The translations under genes and the position numbers were made by a program. Shown piece by piece: positions 29,380 through 38,002 of a stretch of DNA of 39,700 bases. The notes beneath the pieces were generated by a model, which saw nothing but the letters and a program-made list of their open reading frames with translations, did no database searches and was not told the DNA's origin. Source of the stretch: Planctomycetota bacterium (lineage in GTDB: Bacteria; Planctomycetota; UBA1135; JACQFD01); NCBI GenBank assembly GCA_016792805.1, contig JAEUHX010000059.1:1-39700 (forward strand). The letters are read 5' to 3'. Numbering within the stretch: position 1 is the stretch's first letter; every line of letters starts with the position of its first letter.

Positions 29380-31941
29380 ATGAACGCTCGAGCTCATGCT
29401 GCCGCCGGCGCCGCTCTCGGGGCTCTCTGTTCTGTTGCGGTGGCCCAGCGCTATCCGCATCCGCATCTTGCGGTCGGCTCGCTTCCGTCCTCGGTCACCG
29501 TAGGTGAATTCAACGGCGATGGCTTTCGAGACATCGCTGCGTCGAACCAAGGGTCGTCCTCGGTCTCGGTGCTGCTCGGGGGTCCGAGTGGGTATCAGCC
29601 GGCAGTCTCCTATCCGGTCGGATTTGCTCCGCTCGCGATCGGAGCCGCGGACATCAATGGGGACGGGAACACGGATCTCGTAACGGCCGGGTTCAACTCC
29701 AACTCCGTATCGCTCCTGCTTGGAGACGGCCTCGGCGGTTTCGCCGCCGCGATCTCGTACTCCGTGGGGGAGGGACCGCAGTCGCTCGCACTGCGAGACC
29801 TGAGCGGTGACGGCCGGGTCGATGCGGCCGTGGCGTTGTGGAACGCCTCGGCGATTGCCATCCTGAATGGAAGTAATGTCGGATTTGTTGCCTCTGCAGG
29901 GGTCCCTGTCACGTCGGCTCCGGCGTCGATCGATTGTGGTGATCTCGATGGCGACGGCCGCTTCGATCTCACGGCGGCCTGCTTCCTGACGGGGGAGATC
30001 GCAAGCGCGCTGAACTCGGGGGCAGGATTCTTCTCTCCGAATGCAGCAATCTTGACGGCACCCGGAGCGCAGGCCGTGGCGGTTGGGAATCTGAACGGCG
30101 ACCTTCTGGACGACGTTGCCGTTGCGAACTGGCTCACCGGAACTGTGAATGTGCTTTTGGGAAGCGGCGGAGGTGGCCTCTCTACGGGCGGCTCCTACGC
30201 CGTTGGCACAAATCCGCGGCATGTGGCAATCGGCCAGCTGAACCAGGATGCTCTCGCCGATCTCGTCGTCGCGGAGTATGGCACTGCAAAGGCATCGGTG
30301 CTTCTCGGTACGGGCGGCGGCGCGTTCGGCTCGGCGGTGCCGGTACCGTGCGGCTACCTGCCCTACTTTGTGACGATTGACGACCAGTCTAGGGACGGGA
30401 ACGCTGACCTTGTGGTGGCGAACCGAGGCTCGAACACCGTTTCGGTGCTGCACGGCGACGGCGCCGGGGCTTTCCCGGGTTCTCCGACCTACGCTGGCGG
30501 CCCCGGAGCGCTCTTTACAGATTCGGGCGATCTGAACGGCGACGGCCGCGCCGATTTGGTTGCTGCCAACTTCAGCAGCAGCACGACCACCGTGCTTCTC
30601 GGCACGCCTGCGGGATTTGTTGCCTCGGGAACGCTTCCCGTCGGTTTGAAACCTCTCGCTGTATTGCTGATGGATCTCAATCAGGACGGTGAGCTCGATC
30701 TCATCTCCGCGAATTCCAACGCGAGCACGCTGACGCTGCGCGCGGGCACGGGTGCGGGGTCCTTCGGCGCAGCGGCGGGTGTCGCCGTCGGTTCGGGACC
30801 GCGTGCGCTGGCTGCGGCCGACTGGAATGGTGACGGCCGAGCCGACGTGGCAGTTGCCAATCAAATTTCTGGAACGGTTCAGGTCCTGACCGGGAACGGC
30901 GCGGGCGGATTCTCGTCATCGCTCACGATTCCCGTCGGCACGTCTCCTTTTTGTGTGATTCTTCGCGATGTGACCGGCGACGGATTTGTGGACGTTCTCT
31001 CAGCCGACTCCGATTCCGACAGCATCTCTCTTCGCACGGGCGATGGCGCAGGCACGGTTGCCGCATCGTCGACGATTCCGGCGGGCAGCGATCCCTATTG
31101 TCTCGCTGTCGCCGACCTAACCGGTGACGGGAAGCTCGACATCGGAACAGTGAACTACAGCTTTGGGACCGTCTCCGTGCTGTCCGGCAACGGGCTCGGC
31201 GCCTTCAGCCTCACGTCGACGCTCCCCGTGGGCTCGTTCCCGAGGAGCATCGCCGTGGGAGACATCACGGGAGACGGGCGCGGGGATATCGCAGTGGCGA
31301 ACCAGGGAATCGCTCCCGACTATCTCGGCACGATCTCACTTCTGCCCGGCACGCCGCTCGGCGGATTTGTGGTGGGGACGAGCTACGCGACTGGTTCATA
31401 CTCTTACGCAGTACGGATCGCAGACCTCAACTCGGACGGCCGCCAGGATCTCATCTCCTCAAACTACTTTTCGGAAACGATCACGACGCTGATGGCCGCG
31501 AATGCGAACCTCCCGGGCGTGAGCGCGTTCGGGACAGGCACCGCAGGATGCGGCGGCGTTCTCGGCATGGGGGCTTCCGGCACACCGGCGATCGGGAATG
31601 GCAGCTTCGCCTTCACCTGCACGAATGCGCCAAGCGCCACTTTGGGAGTTTGTATCATCGCGAACGTAGCCGACGCGGGATCGGATCCCTTCGGGATCGG
31701 ATTGCTGTTGCATGTGAGCCTGGTGCTGTCGACGGAGGTCTACACAACGGACTTCTTCAGCGACGGCGCCGGCTGTGCGATTGCGCCGACGCCGCTCCCC
31801 AATGCGCCTGCGCTGATCGGTCTCACATACACGGCCCAGTCGGTTTGGGCCGAGAAGATCACCGATGGTCTCGCCTGCAGCGCCTCGCCGTTCCGAGTGG
31901 TGAGCTCCAACGGCCTGACGACCACGATTCAGGCTCCCTGA
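29380..31941 (+). CDS. Exported FG-GAP/VCBS protein with 14 repeats (room for two seven-bladed propellers)
   Basis: 853 residues. The signal peptide ends AVAQ (about residue 23). Fourteen copies of the FG-GAP/VCBS blade motif follow between about 42 and 700, e.g. GEFNGDGFRDIAASN, ADINGDGNTDLVTAG, GDLDGDGRFDLTAAC, ADWNGDGRADVAVAN, ADLNSDGRQDLISSN. Each D-x-N-G-D-G loop is a probable Ca2+ site, though two (GNLNGDLLDD and GQLNQDALAD) lack some ligands. Fourteen blades would make two seven-bladed beta-propellers, as in integrin alpha-like proteins. From FGTGTAGC (about 714) to the end is the shared C-terminal module. Such proteins usually bind surfaces or polymers. It is the last gene of the operon and is followed by a terminator. 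Confidence 0.87.
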   Translation: MNARAHAAAGAALGALCSVAVAQRYPHPHLAVGSLPSSVTVGEFNGDGFRDIAASNQGSSSVSVLLGGPSGYQPAVSYPVGFAPLAIGAADINGDGNTDLVTAGFNSNSVSLLLGDGLGGFAAAISYSVGEGPQSLALRDLSGDGRVDAAVALWNASAIAILNGSNVGFVASAGVPVTSAPASIDCGDLDGDGRFDLTAACFLTGEIASALNSGAGFFSPNAAILTAPGAQAVAVGNLNGDLLDDVAVANWLTGTVNVLLGSGGGGLSTGGSYAVGTNPRHVAIGQLNQDALADLVVAEYGTAKASVLLGTGGGAFGSAVPVPCGYLPYFVTIDDQSRDGNADLVVANRGSNTVSVLHGDGAGAFPGSPTYAGGPGALFTDSGDLNGDGRADLVAANFSSSTTTVLLGTPAGFVASGTLPVGLKPLAVLLMDLNQDGELDLISANSNASTLTLRAGTGAGSFGAAAGVAVGSGPRALAAADWNGDGRADVAVANQISGTVQVLTGNGAGGFSSSLTIPVGTSPFCVILRDVTGDGFVDVLSADSDSDSISLRTGDGAGTVAASSTIPAGSDPYCLAVADLTGDGKLDIGTVNYSFGTVSVLSGNGLGAFSLTSTLPVGSFPRSIAVGDITGDGRGDIAVANQGIAPDYLGTISLLPGTPLGGFVVGTSYATGSYSYAVRIADLNSDGRQDLISSNYFSETITTLMAANANLPGVSAFGTGTAGCGGVLGMGASGTPAIGNGSFAFTCTNAPSATLGVCIIANVADAGSDPFGIGLLLHVSLVLSTEVYTTDFFSDGAGCAIAPTPLPNAPALIGLTYTAQSVWAEKITDGLACSASPFRVVSSNGLTTTIQAP

Positions 31942-31952
31942 ACCGGCACGCC

Positions 31953-31978
31953 ACGGGCGATCCATGCCCGTTTCTGTT
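31953..31978 (+). terminator. Intrinsic terminator after the exported-protein operon
   Basis: ACGGGC (31953-31958) pairs with GCCCGT (31966-31971) over a 7-base loop and is followed by TTCTGTT. It starts 12 bases after the FG-GAP stop. The convergent SGNH gene ends inside the T-rich tail. Confidence 0.55.
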
Positions 31979-33323
31979 ACCTCAATTCCACCACATTCGA
32001 GCAGAGCACGCAGGCGGCGCCGAACTCGCCCCCCCGTTCCACCACCGCAATTGCGCGCACTCCGGTCGGTAGCGACCTGAGCATCGCCTCGGGAATGGTG
32101 AAGCTTATGAATCCGTCATTGTCGGGCTTCGCGCCGGCTGCGATCAGGGGCGAGCTGCCGGTCGACTCCCGCAGCGCCTTCCAATTGAGCGGCACCGACA
32201 TCTCCTTCACGATCGATTCGCCGGGCGTTCCCAGCGCGAGAACGGCGCGATCGCCCATCAGCGTGCGCAGGCGGAATTGTGAGGGCTCTCCGGGGATCCG
32301 CTCCAGTGCGGGCGCCTTCGGCGGATCGGTCCGCATCGGCTCCAACGGATCTTTGGGCTTCCACCCGTCGAGGACGCCTGCGCGCGACAGCGCGTCGCTC
32401 ACCACAATTGCCTCAATCGAATAGCCGCGTCCCGTCGGGTGGCGATCGCGAGTCAGGATCGACGCGCGCCGAGCGATGCGCTCTTCGTAGCTTGCCGGCG
32501 CGGGCTGCGAGCCGCCGCCCTCGATCGCCTGCTGCGCCGTCGCCGCGCAATCGGCGATCTCAAGGCTGAGCTCGGCTGCGAGCGACTTCATGGTGCGGCG
32601 CGTGTGGGAGAAGGCCGTCTCGAAGCCGGCCGAATAAGTTGCCAGCACGAGCTTCGCACCGACGCCCTGTGCGAGTCGGTGCATCGCGCGCACGTCGCGA
32701 TCGAGCTGTGCCATCGCTGTCTCGAATGGAATAGATACGGCGGGCCGGTCCACTTCGAGCCGGTGCGACTCGCCGAGCCGATTGGGGCGCGCGATTGCGA
32801 ATTGCGCAGATCCCTCCCGCGGCACGCCGCCCGTCTCCGGCGACGGCTCTGCCAAGCTTTTGTTGAAAAAGCGAATTCGCGCCCAGCGCACGATCTTCAG
32901 GCTCTCAAGGACTCCGAGCCCTTCCTCGGGCGGAACTTGCCACTGATTATTGATCCCGCAACGCACCACGACAGCGACGGGCTTCAGCTCGACGGCGCGC
33001 TGAACCTGCTCCAGCACGCGCCACGACGGGCTCGCGGGAACACCAAGATTGAGCGTTGCGAGCCCCTTGCCGTTGGCGCGCAGGGCGAGGCGCTCCACCT
33101 GCCTCGGCAGCGTCATCGCCGGCTGGTCGATGTACGCCCCGTACATGTTGGAATCGCCGGCGAAGGCCACCAACGGGAGCTTCGGGTCGTAGGCAGCCTG
33201 CGCTCGCTTGCGCGCCTCGTGGCGCGCGAAGACGCCTGCGATCTGTAACCCCGCCTCGAGGACGACGATCGGGACCAGCGCCGCAGCGACGGCGAGAACG
33301 ACTCGGGCGCGCAGCGAGGCCAC
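31977..33323 (-). CDS. SGNH/GDSL-like hydrolase, membrane-anchored
   Basis: 448 residues from GTG 33323, which lies 10 bases after the NodT stop; an upstream ATG at 33377 would overlap that gene. One N-terminal helix (about 7-27). SGNH blocks are in order: FAGDSNMYGAY with the nucleophile Ser58, block II NLGVPASPSW, block III CGINNQW (Gly123, Asn126) and block V DRHPTG (Asp293, His295). So a Ser-His-Asp esterase or acyltransferase is expected. It resembles the periplasmic SGNH domains that add or remove acetyl groups on exported polysaccharides, although the substrate is unknown. It is the last gene of the efflux operon, so it may act on the exported compound; this is inferred from position. 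Confidence 0.72.
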   Translation of the reverse strand: MASLRARVVLAVAAALVPIVVLEAGLQIAGVFARHEARKRAQAAYDPKLPLVAFAGDSNMYGAYIDQPAMTLPRQVERLALRANGKGLATLNLGVPASPSWRVLEQVQRAVELKPVAVVVRCGINNQWQVPPEEGLGVLESLKIVRWARIRFFNKSLAEPSPETGGVPREGSAQFAIARPNRLGESHRLEVDRPAVSIPFETAMAQLDRDVRAMHRLAQGVGAKLVLATYSAGFETAFSHTRRTMKSLAAELSLEIADCAATAQQAIEGGGSQPAPASYEERIARRASILTRDRHPTGRGYSIEAIVVSDALSRAGVLDGWKPKDPLEPMRTDPPKAPALERIPGEPSQFRLRTLMGDRAVLALGTPGESIVKEMSVPLNWKALRESTGSSPLIAAGAKPDNDGFISFTIPEAMLRSLPTGVRAIAVVERGGEFGAACVLCSNVVELR

Positions 33324-33333
33324 GGATCTGTTG

Positions 33334-34806
33334 TTACCAGCCGCCGCCGAGCGATTTGTACAACGCAACAGCGCCAAGCGAGACGCTGGTGTCGCTGCGC
33401 GCGAGGTCGGCTTGGGCAGCGAGCAGCGAGCGCTGCGCCTCCAGCACGGCGAGGTAGTCGGTGAGCCCTTGGGTGTAGAGCTGATTGGCGAGCTCCACGG
33501 CCCGCGAATTCGCCGAGACCGCCTCCTCCAGCGACTGCCGCCGCGTCTGTTCGCGGCCGTAGATCACCACATTATCTTCCGTCTCGACCAGCGCGTTCAG
33601 GAACGCCTGCCGCAGGCGGATCAGCGCCTGCTCTTCGCGCGCCGATTGAACTTCAATATTCGCTTCGATGCGGCCGCCGTCGAAGAGCGGCCACGTCACG
33701 CTTGGCCCGATCGACCAGCCGAGGCTGTTGTTCTCGAAGAGATTGTTGGTTTCAGTGCTGCCGAAGCGCAGATTGCCGAGGATCGAGAAGCGCGGGTATC
33801 GGTCGGCGATGGCGGCTCCGATGCGTGCGTTCGCGGCACACAATTCACGCTCCGCGCGACGAAGGTCTGGGCGGCGACGCAACAGATCTCCGGGGAGACC
33901 CGTCGCGATTTCCGCGGGCGCCACCGGAATCGGTGCGGGCTGCGACAGCTCCTGCATGAGCGCGCCCGGCGCCTGTCCGAGGAGGACGCCGAGGCGATGG
34001 ATTGAATTGTGCTCCTGCGTTTCGATCGACGGGAGCTGCGCGCGCGTCGATGCCACGAGCGCCAGCGCGCGCGCCACGTCGATCTCGGAGACAAGCCCGG
34101 CGCGGTGCTTCGCGCGCACGAGTTCGAGCGTCTGCTCCTGCGTGCGGAGATTCTCCTGGGTGATTCCGCGCTGCCGCTGGGCGCCACGCAGTTCAACATA
34201 ATTTCGCGCGACCTCGCCGACGAGTGCCACGACCGCCTCACGCTTCGCCTCGGAGAAGGCTTCGATGTCGGCTTCGGCGGCCTCCACTTGGCGGCGGACG
34301 CGACCCCACAAATCGAGCTCCCAGGAGGCATCAAAGCCGACTTGATATAGATCCACTTGCGTGCTCGGGATCTGAAAGCTGCCGCTGCCGAAGTTGCCTC
34401 CGATCGTATTGCTGGCAATGCGCCGACGCGCGTACGAGCCGGCGGCGTCGATCTTCGGCTCGAGCTCCGAGGCCGTGCCGCGGCGCGCGGCGCGCGCTTC
34501 CCGCAGCCGCGCCTCGGCCAGCGCCACATCGAGATTGTTCTGTGCGGCGCGCTCGACCAGCGAGGAGAGGACCGGATCCTTGAAATGTTGCCACCAGGCG
34601 CCCTCCTCGGCGGGCCGCGAGCTCACGCCGCCGCCCGATTCGGTGAACGCCTGCGGCGTGTCGATCTGTGGCGATTTGTAATCGGGGCCGACAGTGCAGG
34701 CGGCCGGCCACAAAAGAAGCAGGGCGAGAAGGGCGCGGTCGCGCGCCGAGCGGTTCGCAAGGCGGTTCACGGTGAAGAGGCTCGCAGAGAGTGGGGTCGG
34801 GAGCAC
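33334..34806 (-). CDS. Outer-membrane efflux lipoprotein, NodT/TolC family
   Basis: 490 residues, GTG start (another GTG at 34770 is possible). The lipobox LLLWPAAC makes Cys37 the lipidated residue, followed by TVGPDYKSP, the standard NodT start. Two OEP repeats form the TolC-like alpha-barrel. Signatures include WWQHFKDPVLSSLVERAA, DLWGRVRRQVEAAEADIEA, LPGDLLRRRPDLRRAERELC and GPSVTWPLFDGGRIEANI. The protein forms a trimeric channel in the outer membrane for the ABC pump encoded directly upstream in the operon. The presence of such a protein shows that the organism has an outer membrane. Confidence 0.93.
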   Translation of the reverse strand: MLPTPLSASLFTVNRLANRSARDRALLALLLLWPAACTVGPDYKSPQIDTPQAFTESGGGVSSRPAEEGAWWQHFKDPVLSSLVERAAQNNLDVALAEARLREARAARRGTASELEPKIDAAGSYARRRIASNTIGGNFGSGSFQIPSTQVDLYQVGFDASWELDLWGRVRRQVEAAEADIEAFSEAKREAVVALVGEVARNYVELRGAQRQRGITQENLRTQEQTLELVRAKHRAGLVSEIDVARALALVASTRAQLPSIETQEHNSIHRLGVLLGQAPGALMQELSQPAPIPVAPAEIATGLPGDLLRRRPDLRRAERELCAANARIGAAIADRYPRFSILGNLRFGSTETNNLFENNSLGWSIGPSVTWPLFDGGRIEANIEVQSAREEQALIRLRQAFLNALVETEDNVVIYGREQTRRQSLEEAVSANSRAVELANQLYTQGLTDYLAVLEAQRSLLAAQADLARSDTSVSLGAVALYKSLGGGW

Positions 34807-34977
34807 GTTCTCATACCTGGACCGGGCCCGCGAGGCGAGGCGCCGCGCGCGGAAGGAGGATCGCCGCAGGCATGTTCACAGCGACATTCCGAGGCGGCTC
34901 GACGACGCGGGCGCGGATGCGTCGCGAAGCGGGCGACGGGAGGGTATGAGGTCGTGCTCCAAGAGCAACGCGGGGGG

Positions 34978-36111
34978 CTACTTGGCGGCGGGTGCGGGGG
35001 ACTCGACCGCGGGCGGCGCGCCGGGCTCGGCTCCCTCGAGGAAGACGTCGAGCTGCTGGCCGACAAGGACCGGCAGGGCCTTGCGGTCGAAGCGGTAGAG
35101 GAGCTGCATCACGCGCGTGTCGACGCGCTCGGTCGTGTCGCCCGTGAGGGATCGCTTGGGGACGACCCACGGCTCCACGCGCACGAATTCGATCGCCGTC
35201 TTGAGCTGCGGGTTCCCGCGCACGGCGGCGACGCCGCGCGCCCCGGCGCGATAGCGCCAGATGTCCGCTTCGTCGACGTCGATGCGGACGTGCAGCTCGT
35301 CGAGGTTGCCGAGCAGGATGAGTGGATTCGATGTGGCGCCCGCGACGGCGAGCTCGCCTGCGCGAAGATTGATCTTCAAGATTTCGCCATCGATCGGCGC
35401 GCGGACGAGGAGCCGCTCGAGCTCGAGATCGACGGCGGCGATCTCCGCCTCGGCGACGGCCACGTCGGCTTTGGCTGCCGCAAGGTCGGGTTTCCAGGCG
35501 CCGGCTTTTGTGAGCTCCAGCGTCGCGGTCGCCTCGGCGACGCGCCGACGCGCCTCAGCCTCGCGCGCCTGCGCTTCGCGAAGCCCGAGGCGGCGGCGCT
35601 CCAGCTCCTCTCGGGTCATCGCGCGGGGATCCTGAACGCTCTCCGCGCGTTGCAATAGATCCGAGGCCAGGTTCACCGCGGCTTGCGCTGTGGCGACGCC
35701 CGCCTGCGCGATCTCGATGCGCGAGGCGAGGGGCGGCAGCTCTTCGGCGCGCGGCATCGCTTCGAGCCGCATGAGGCGGGCTCGTGCCGCTTCGAGCGCG
35801 GCGGTGCGGCGCAGTCGCTCGGCGCGCAGCGTGCGGTCGTCGATCGAGAAGAGCGGATCGCCCGTCTGGATGCGTTGGCCGACGGTGACGTGAACTTTTT
35901 GTACGATCCCGGTCGCCGTGGCGCCGATGGAGACGTTCTCCGTGCGCGCTTCGACGATCCCCGCGCCCGCTACCGTATGTGTGAATGGCGTGCGCGACGG
36001 CTCGCTCACGGGGCGGGCGATCGGCACGGGCGCATTGGTGGTGCGCGACATGTATACTCCGAAGCCGGCGCCGGCAATGGCGACTGCGGGAAGGAAGAGT
36101 CCTCGAATCAT
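34978..36111 (-). CDS. HlyD/DevB-type periplasmic adaptor of ABC efflux pump
   Basis: 377 residues. An N-terminal helix (about 3-21) anchors it in the inner membrane. A lipoyl half follows (ATGIVQKVHVTVGQRIQTGDPLF). A long alpha-hairpin coiled coil runs about 95-210 (rich in A, E and R, with AMTREELERRR at the turn). The second lipoyl half (LVRAPIDGEILKINLRAGE) and a beta-barrel (GNLDELHVRIDVDEADIW) come next. It bridges the permease and the outer-membrane channel. The match is to the adaptor group of heterocyst-type DevBCA pumps, which pair with TolC-like proteins. It lies 13 bases downstream of the ATPase gene. Confidence 0.87.
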   Translation of the reverse strand: MIRGLFLPAVAIAGAGFGVYMSRTTNAPVPIARPVSEPSRTPFTHTVAGAGIVEARTENVSIGATATGIVQKVHVTVGQRIQTGDPLFSIDDRTLRAERLRRTAALEAARARLMRLEAMPRAEELPPLASRIEIAQAGVATAQAAVNLASDLLQRAESVQDPRAMTREELERRRLGLREAQAREAEARRRVAEATATLELTKAGAWKPDLAAAKADVAVAEAEIAAVDLELERLLVRAPIDGEILKINLRAGELAVAGATSNPLILLGNLDELHVRIDVDEADIWRYRAGARGVAAVRGNPQLKTAIEFVRVEPWVVPKRSLTGDTTERVDTRVMQLLYRFDRKALPVLVGQQLDVFLEGAEPGAPPAVESPAPAAK

Positions 36112-36124
36112 GATGAATCTCGCA

Positions 36125-36835
36125 TTATTGTGATTTCTCGCTGGGGCGTTGGACGGAGACGACGCGGCCGTCGTCCATTTGTGCGATCCGGTCAGCGTAG
36201 GGGAAGATGCGGTGGTCGTGGGTCACGATGACGAGCGTGCGCCCATCGCGCAGCGCGTTCTCGCGAAGTAGCTTCAGAACGCGCTCTCCGGTTTGGTGAT
36301 CGAGGGCGCTCGTCGGCTCATCGCAGACGACGAGGCGCGGCTCGTGCACGATGGCGCGCGCGATGGCGACGCGCTGCTGCTGGCCGCCGGAGAGCTGGGA
36401 GGGGAGCTTGCCCGCCTTGTCGCCGATGCCTACGCGCTCAAGCATCTCCGTGGCGCGGCGCACGGCGGCGCGGCGCGGCATGTCTTGGATGAGTAACGGG
36501 ACGGCGACGTTCTCCGCGGCGGTCAATGTGGGAATCAAATTAAACGCCTGGAACACAAATCCAATCGAGCGCGCGCGGAAGGCGGTCTTCTCGGCGGCCG
36601 AGAGCGAGCGGAGGTCGCGCTCAAGGACGCGGCACTCGCCGCCGTCGGCGTCGAGGAGCGACGACAGGACCGAGATGAGTGTTGTTTTTCCGCAGCCCGA
36701 TGGGCCGACGAGCATGAGAAGCTCGCCGGCGAAGGCTTCGAGCTCGATGCCTCGCAGCGCCTGCACGGCCGATTCACCTTGGCCGTAGGTTTTTGTGAGC
36801 TTCGAGCAGCGGATGATGGGGTCGAGGGAAACCAT
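36125..36835 (-). CDS. ABC transporter ATP-binding protein, MacB/LolD/DevA type
   Basis: 236 residues, typical for stand-alone ATPases of this group. Walker A GPSGCGKTT (44-52), Q-loop FQ at 95-96, signature LSGGQ (148-152) followed by QRVAIARAI, Walker B LVVCDEP (168-174), D-loop SALD and H-loop His206 are all intact. Two copies would energise the FtsX-type permease. The start lies 6 bases after the permease stop. With the DevC-like permease, HlyD adaptor and NodT channel it forms a complete tripartite pump. Confidence 0.94.
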   Translation of the reverse strand: MVSLDPIIRCSKLTKTYGQGESAVQALRGIELEAFAGELLMLVGPSGCGKTTLISVLSSLLDADGGECRVLERDLRSLSAAEKTAFRARSIGFVFQAFNLIPTLTAAENVAVPLLIQDMPRRAAVRRATEMLERVGIGDKAGKLPSQLSGGQQQRVAIARAIVHEPRLVVCDEPTSALDHQTGERVLKLLRENALRDGRTLVIVTHDHRIFPYADRIAQMDDGRVVSVQRPSEKSQ

Positions 36836-36841
36836 CGAGGG

Positions 36842-38002
36842 TCAAGCTTTGAAGACGACGGCGGGCTCGAGGCGCACAACCTTGAGGAGGCTGAGCGCCG
36901 CGGAGAGAGCACAAATGACCATGACGGCGCCGGCGCTCCCGAGGAGCAGCTGCCACGGGAGGCGGAATGCGAGCTCCGTGTCTCGGAAGGAGTAGCCGAA
37001 GAGCGACGCGAGGCCGACGCCGATCCCGTAGCCGGTGGCGCCGACGAGGAGCGCTTGCAACAGAATCATGCGCAGGAGGCGGAAGTTGCTCGCGCCCATG
37101 GCTTTGAGCGTGGCGAAGTAGCGCAGGTTCTCGAGCGTGAAGGAATAGAAAAGCTGCGCCACGATGGCGACGCCCACTACAAATCCGAGCGCCACGGCTG
37201 TGCCGAAGTTGATGGGGATGCCGGTGTACTTCATGAAGTACCCCATGGTCTTCTCGATGAAGGTCTCTTTCTCGTAGGCTTCGAGGCCGGTGCGCTCGCG
37301 GATGCGGGCGCACAAATCGGCCTCCGCGATGCCCGGTTTGGCCTTCACGAGGATGAAGGAGAGCATCTTGCGCTCGTGGGGCGCGAAGGTGGTGGCGCGC
37401 GAGTAGGTCGTATACAGAACCGGCTGCGACTGGAACGTGCGCGACACCTTACAGATGCCGACGACGACGGCGCGGCGATCGTTGAGTTCGAGCGAGTCGC
37501 CCACGTGGAGCGGCGTCGGCTTGCCGCCGGGCTTCGACGGAGGCTTGGCGAGCTTCCCCTGCGCGCCGACGCTGTCGACGATGACGGCGTCGCTCATGCG
37601 GAGATCCTCGACGCGTCCCTCGAGCATCGTGTGGGGGCCGCCGGCGAGCGTGGCGTCGTCGAGGCCGAAGACGTTCACGCTCTGGAAGTTGCCGTTTTCG
37701 AGGCGCGCCTTGAGGAGGCTTTTGTAGAGAGGCACCGCCCAGTCGACGCCCTCGATGCCGCGCACGCGCAGCAGCGCCGTGTCGGACATGGGCTTGATGT
37801 CGTCGATATATTGAACTTTCGGATCCATCACCCAGATGTCGGCGACGCCGGTATCGGTGATGGCGCCGAAGGTGCGCGTCATGAGGCCGAGGAAGACGGC
37901 CGACTGTTGCGTGAGGACGAGCGAAGCGAAGGTCAGCCCGAAGATGAGGCCGAAATACTTGGCGCGGTCGCCGAGGAGCATTCGAAGGGCGACGTACATC
38001 AT
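36842..38002 (-). CDS. FtsX/DevC-type ABC permease
   Basis: 386 residues, four predicted membrane helices: one near the N-terminus (about 17-37) and three in the C-terminal third (about 265-290, 315-340, 350-375). A large periplasmic part lies between them (TGVADIWVMDPKVQYIDDIK). The C-terminal helices carry the FtsX motif LRYFATLKAMGASNFRLLRM, and the protein ends VVRLEPAVVFKA. DevC is the closest known arrangement, and DevC works with an adaptor and TolC rather than alone. Its ATG overlaps the TetR stop by 4 bases. Confidence 0.9.
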   Translation of the reverse strand: MMYVALRMLLGDRAKYFGLIFGLTFASLVLTQQSAVFLGLMTRTFGAITDTGVADIWVMDPKVQYIDDIKPMSDTALLRVRGIEGVDWAVPLYKSLLKARLENGNFQSVNVFGLDDATLAGGPHTMLEGRVEDLRMSDAVIVDSVGAQGKLAKPPSKPGGKPTPLHVGDSLELNDRRAVVVGICKVSRTFQSQPVLYTTYSRATTFAPHERKMLSFILVKAKPGIAEADLCARIRERTGLEAYEKETFIEKTMGYFMKYTGIPINFGTAVALGFVVGVAIVAQLFYSFTLENLRYFATLKAMGASNFRLLRMILLQALLVGATGYGIGVGLASLFGYSFRDTELAFRLPWQLLLGSAGAVMVICALSAALSLLKVVRLEPAVVFKA

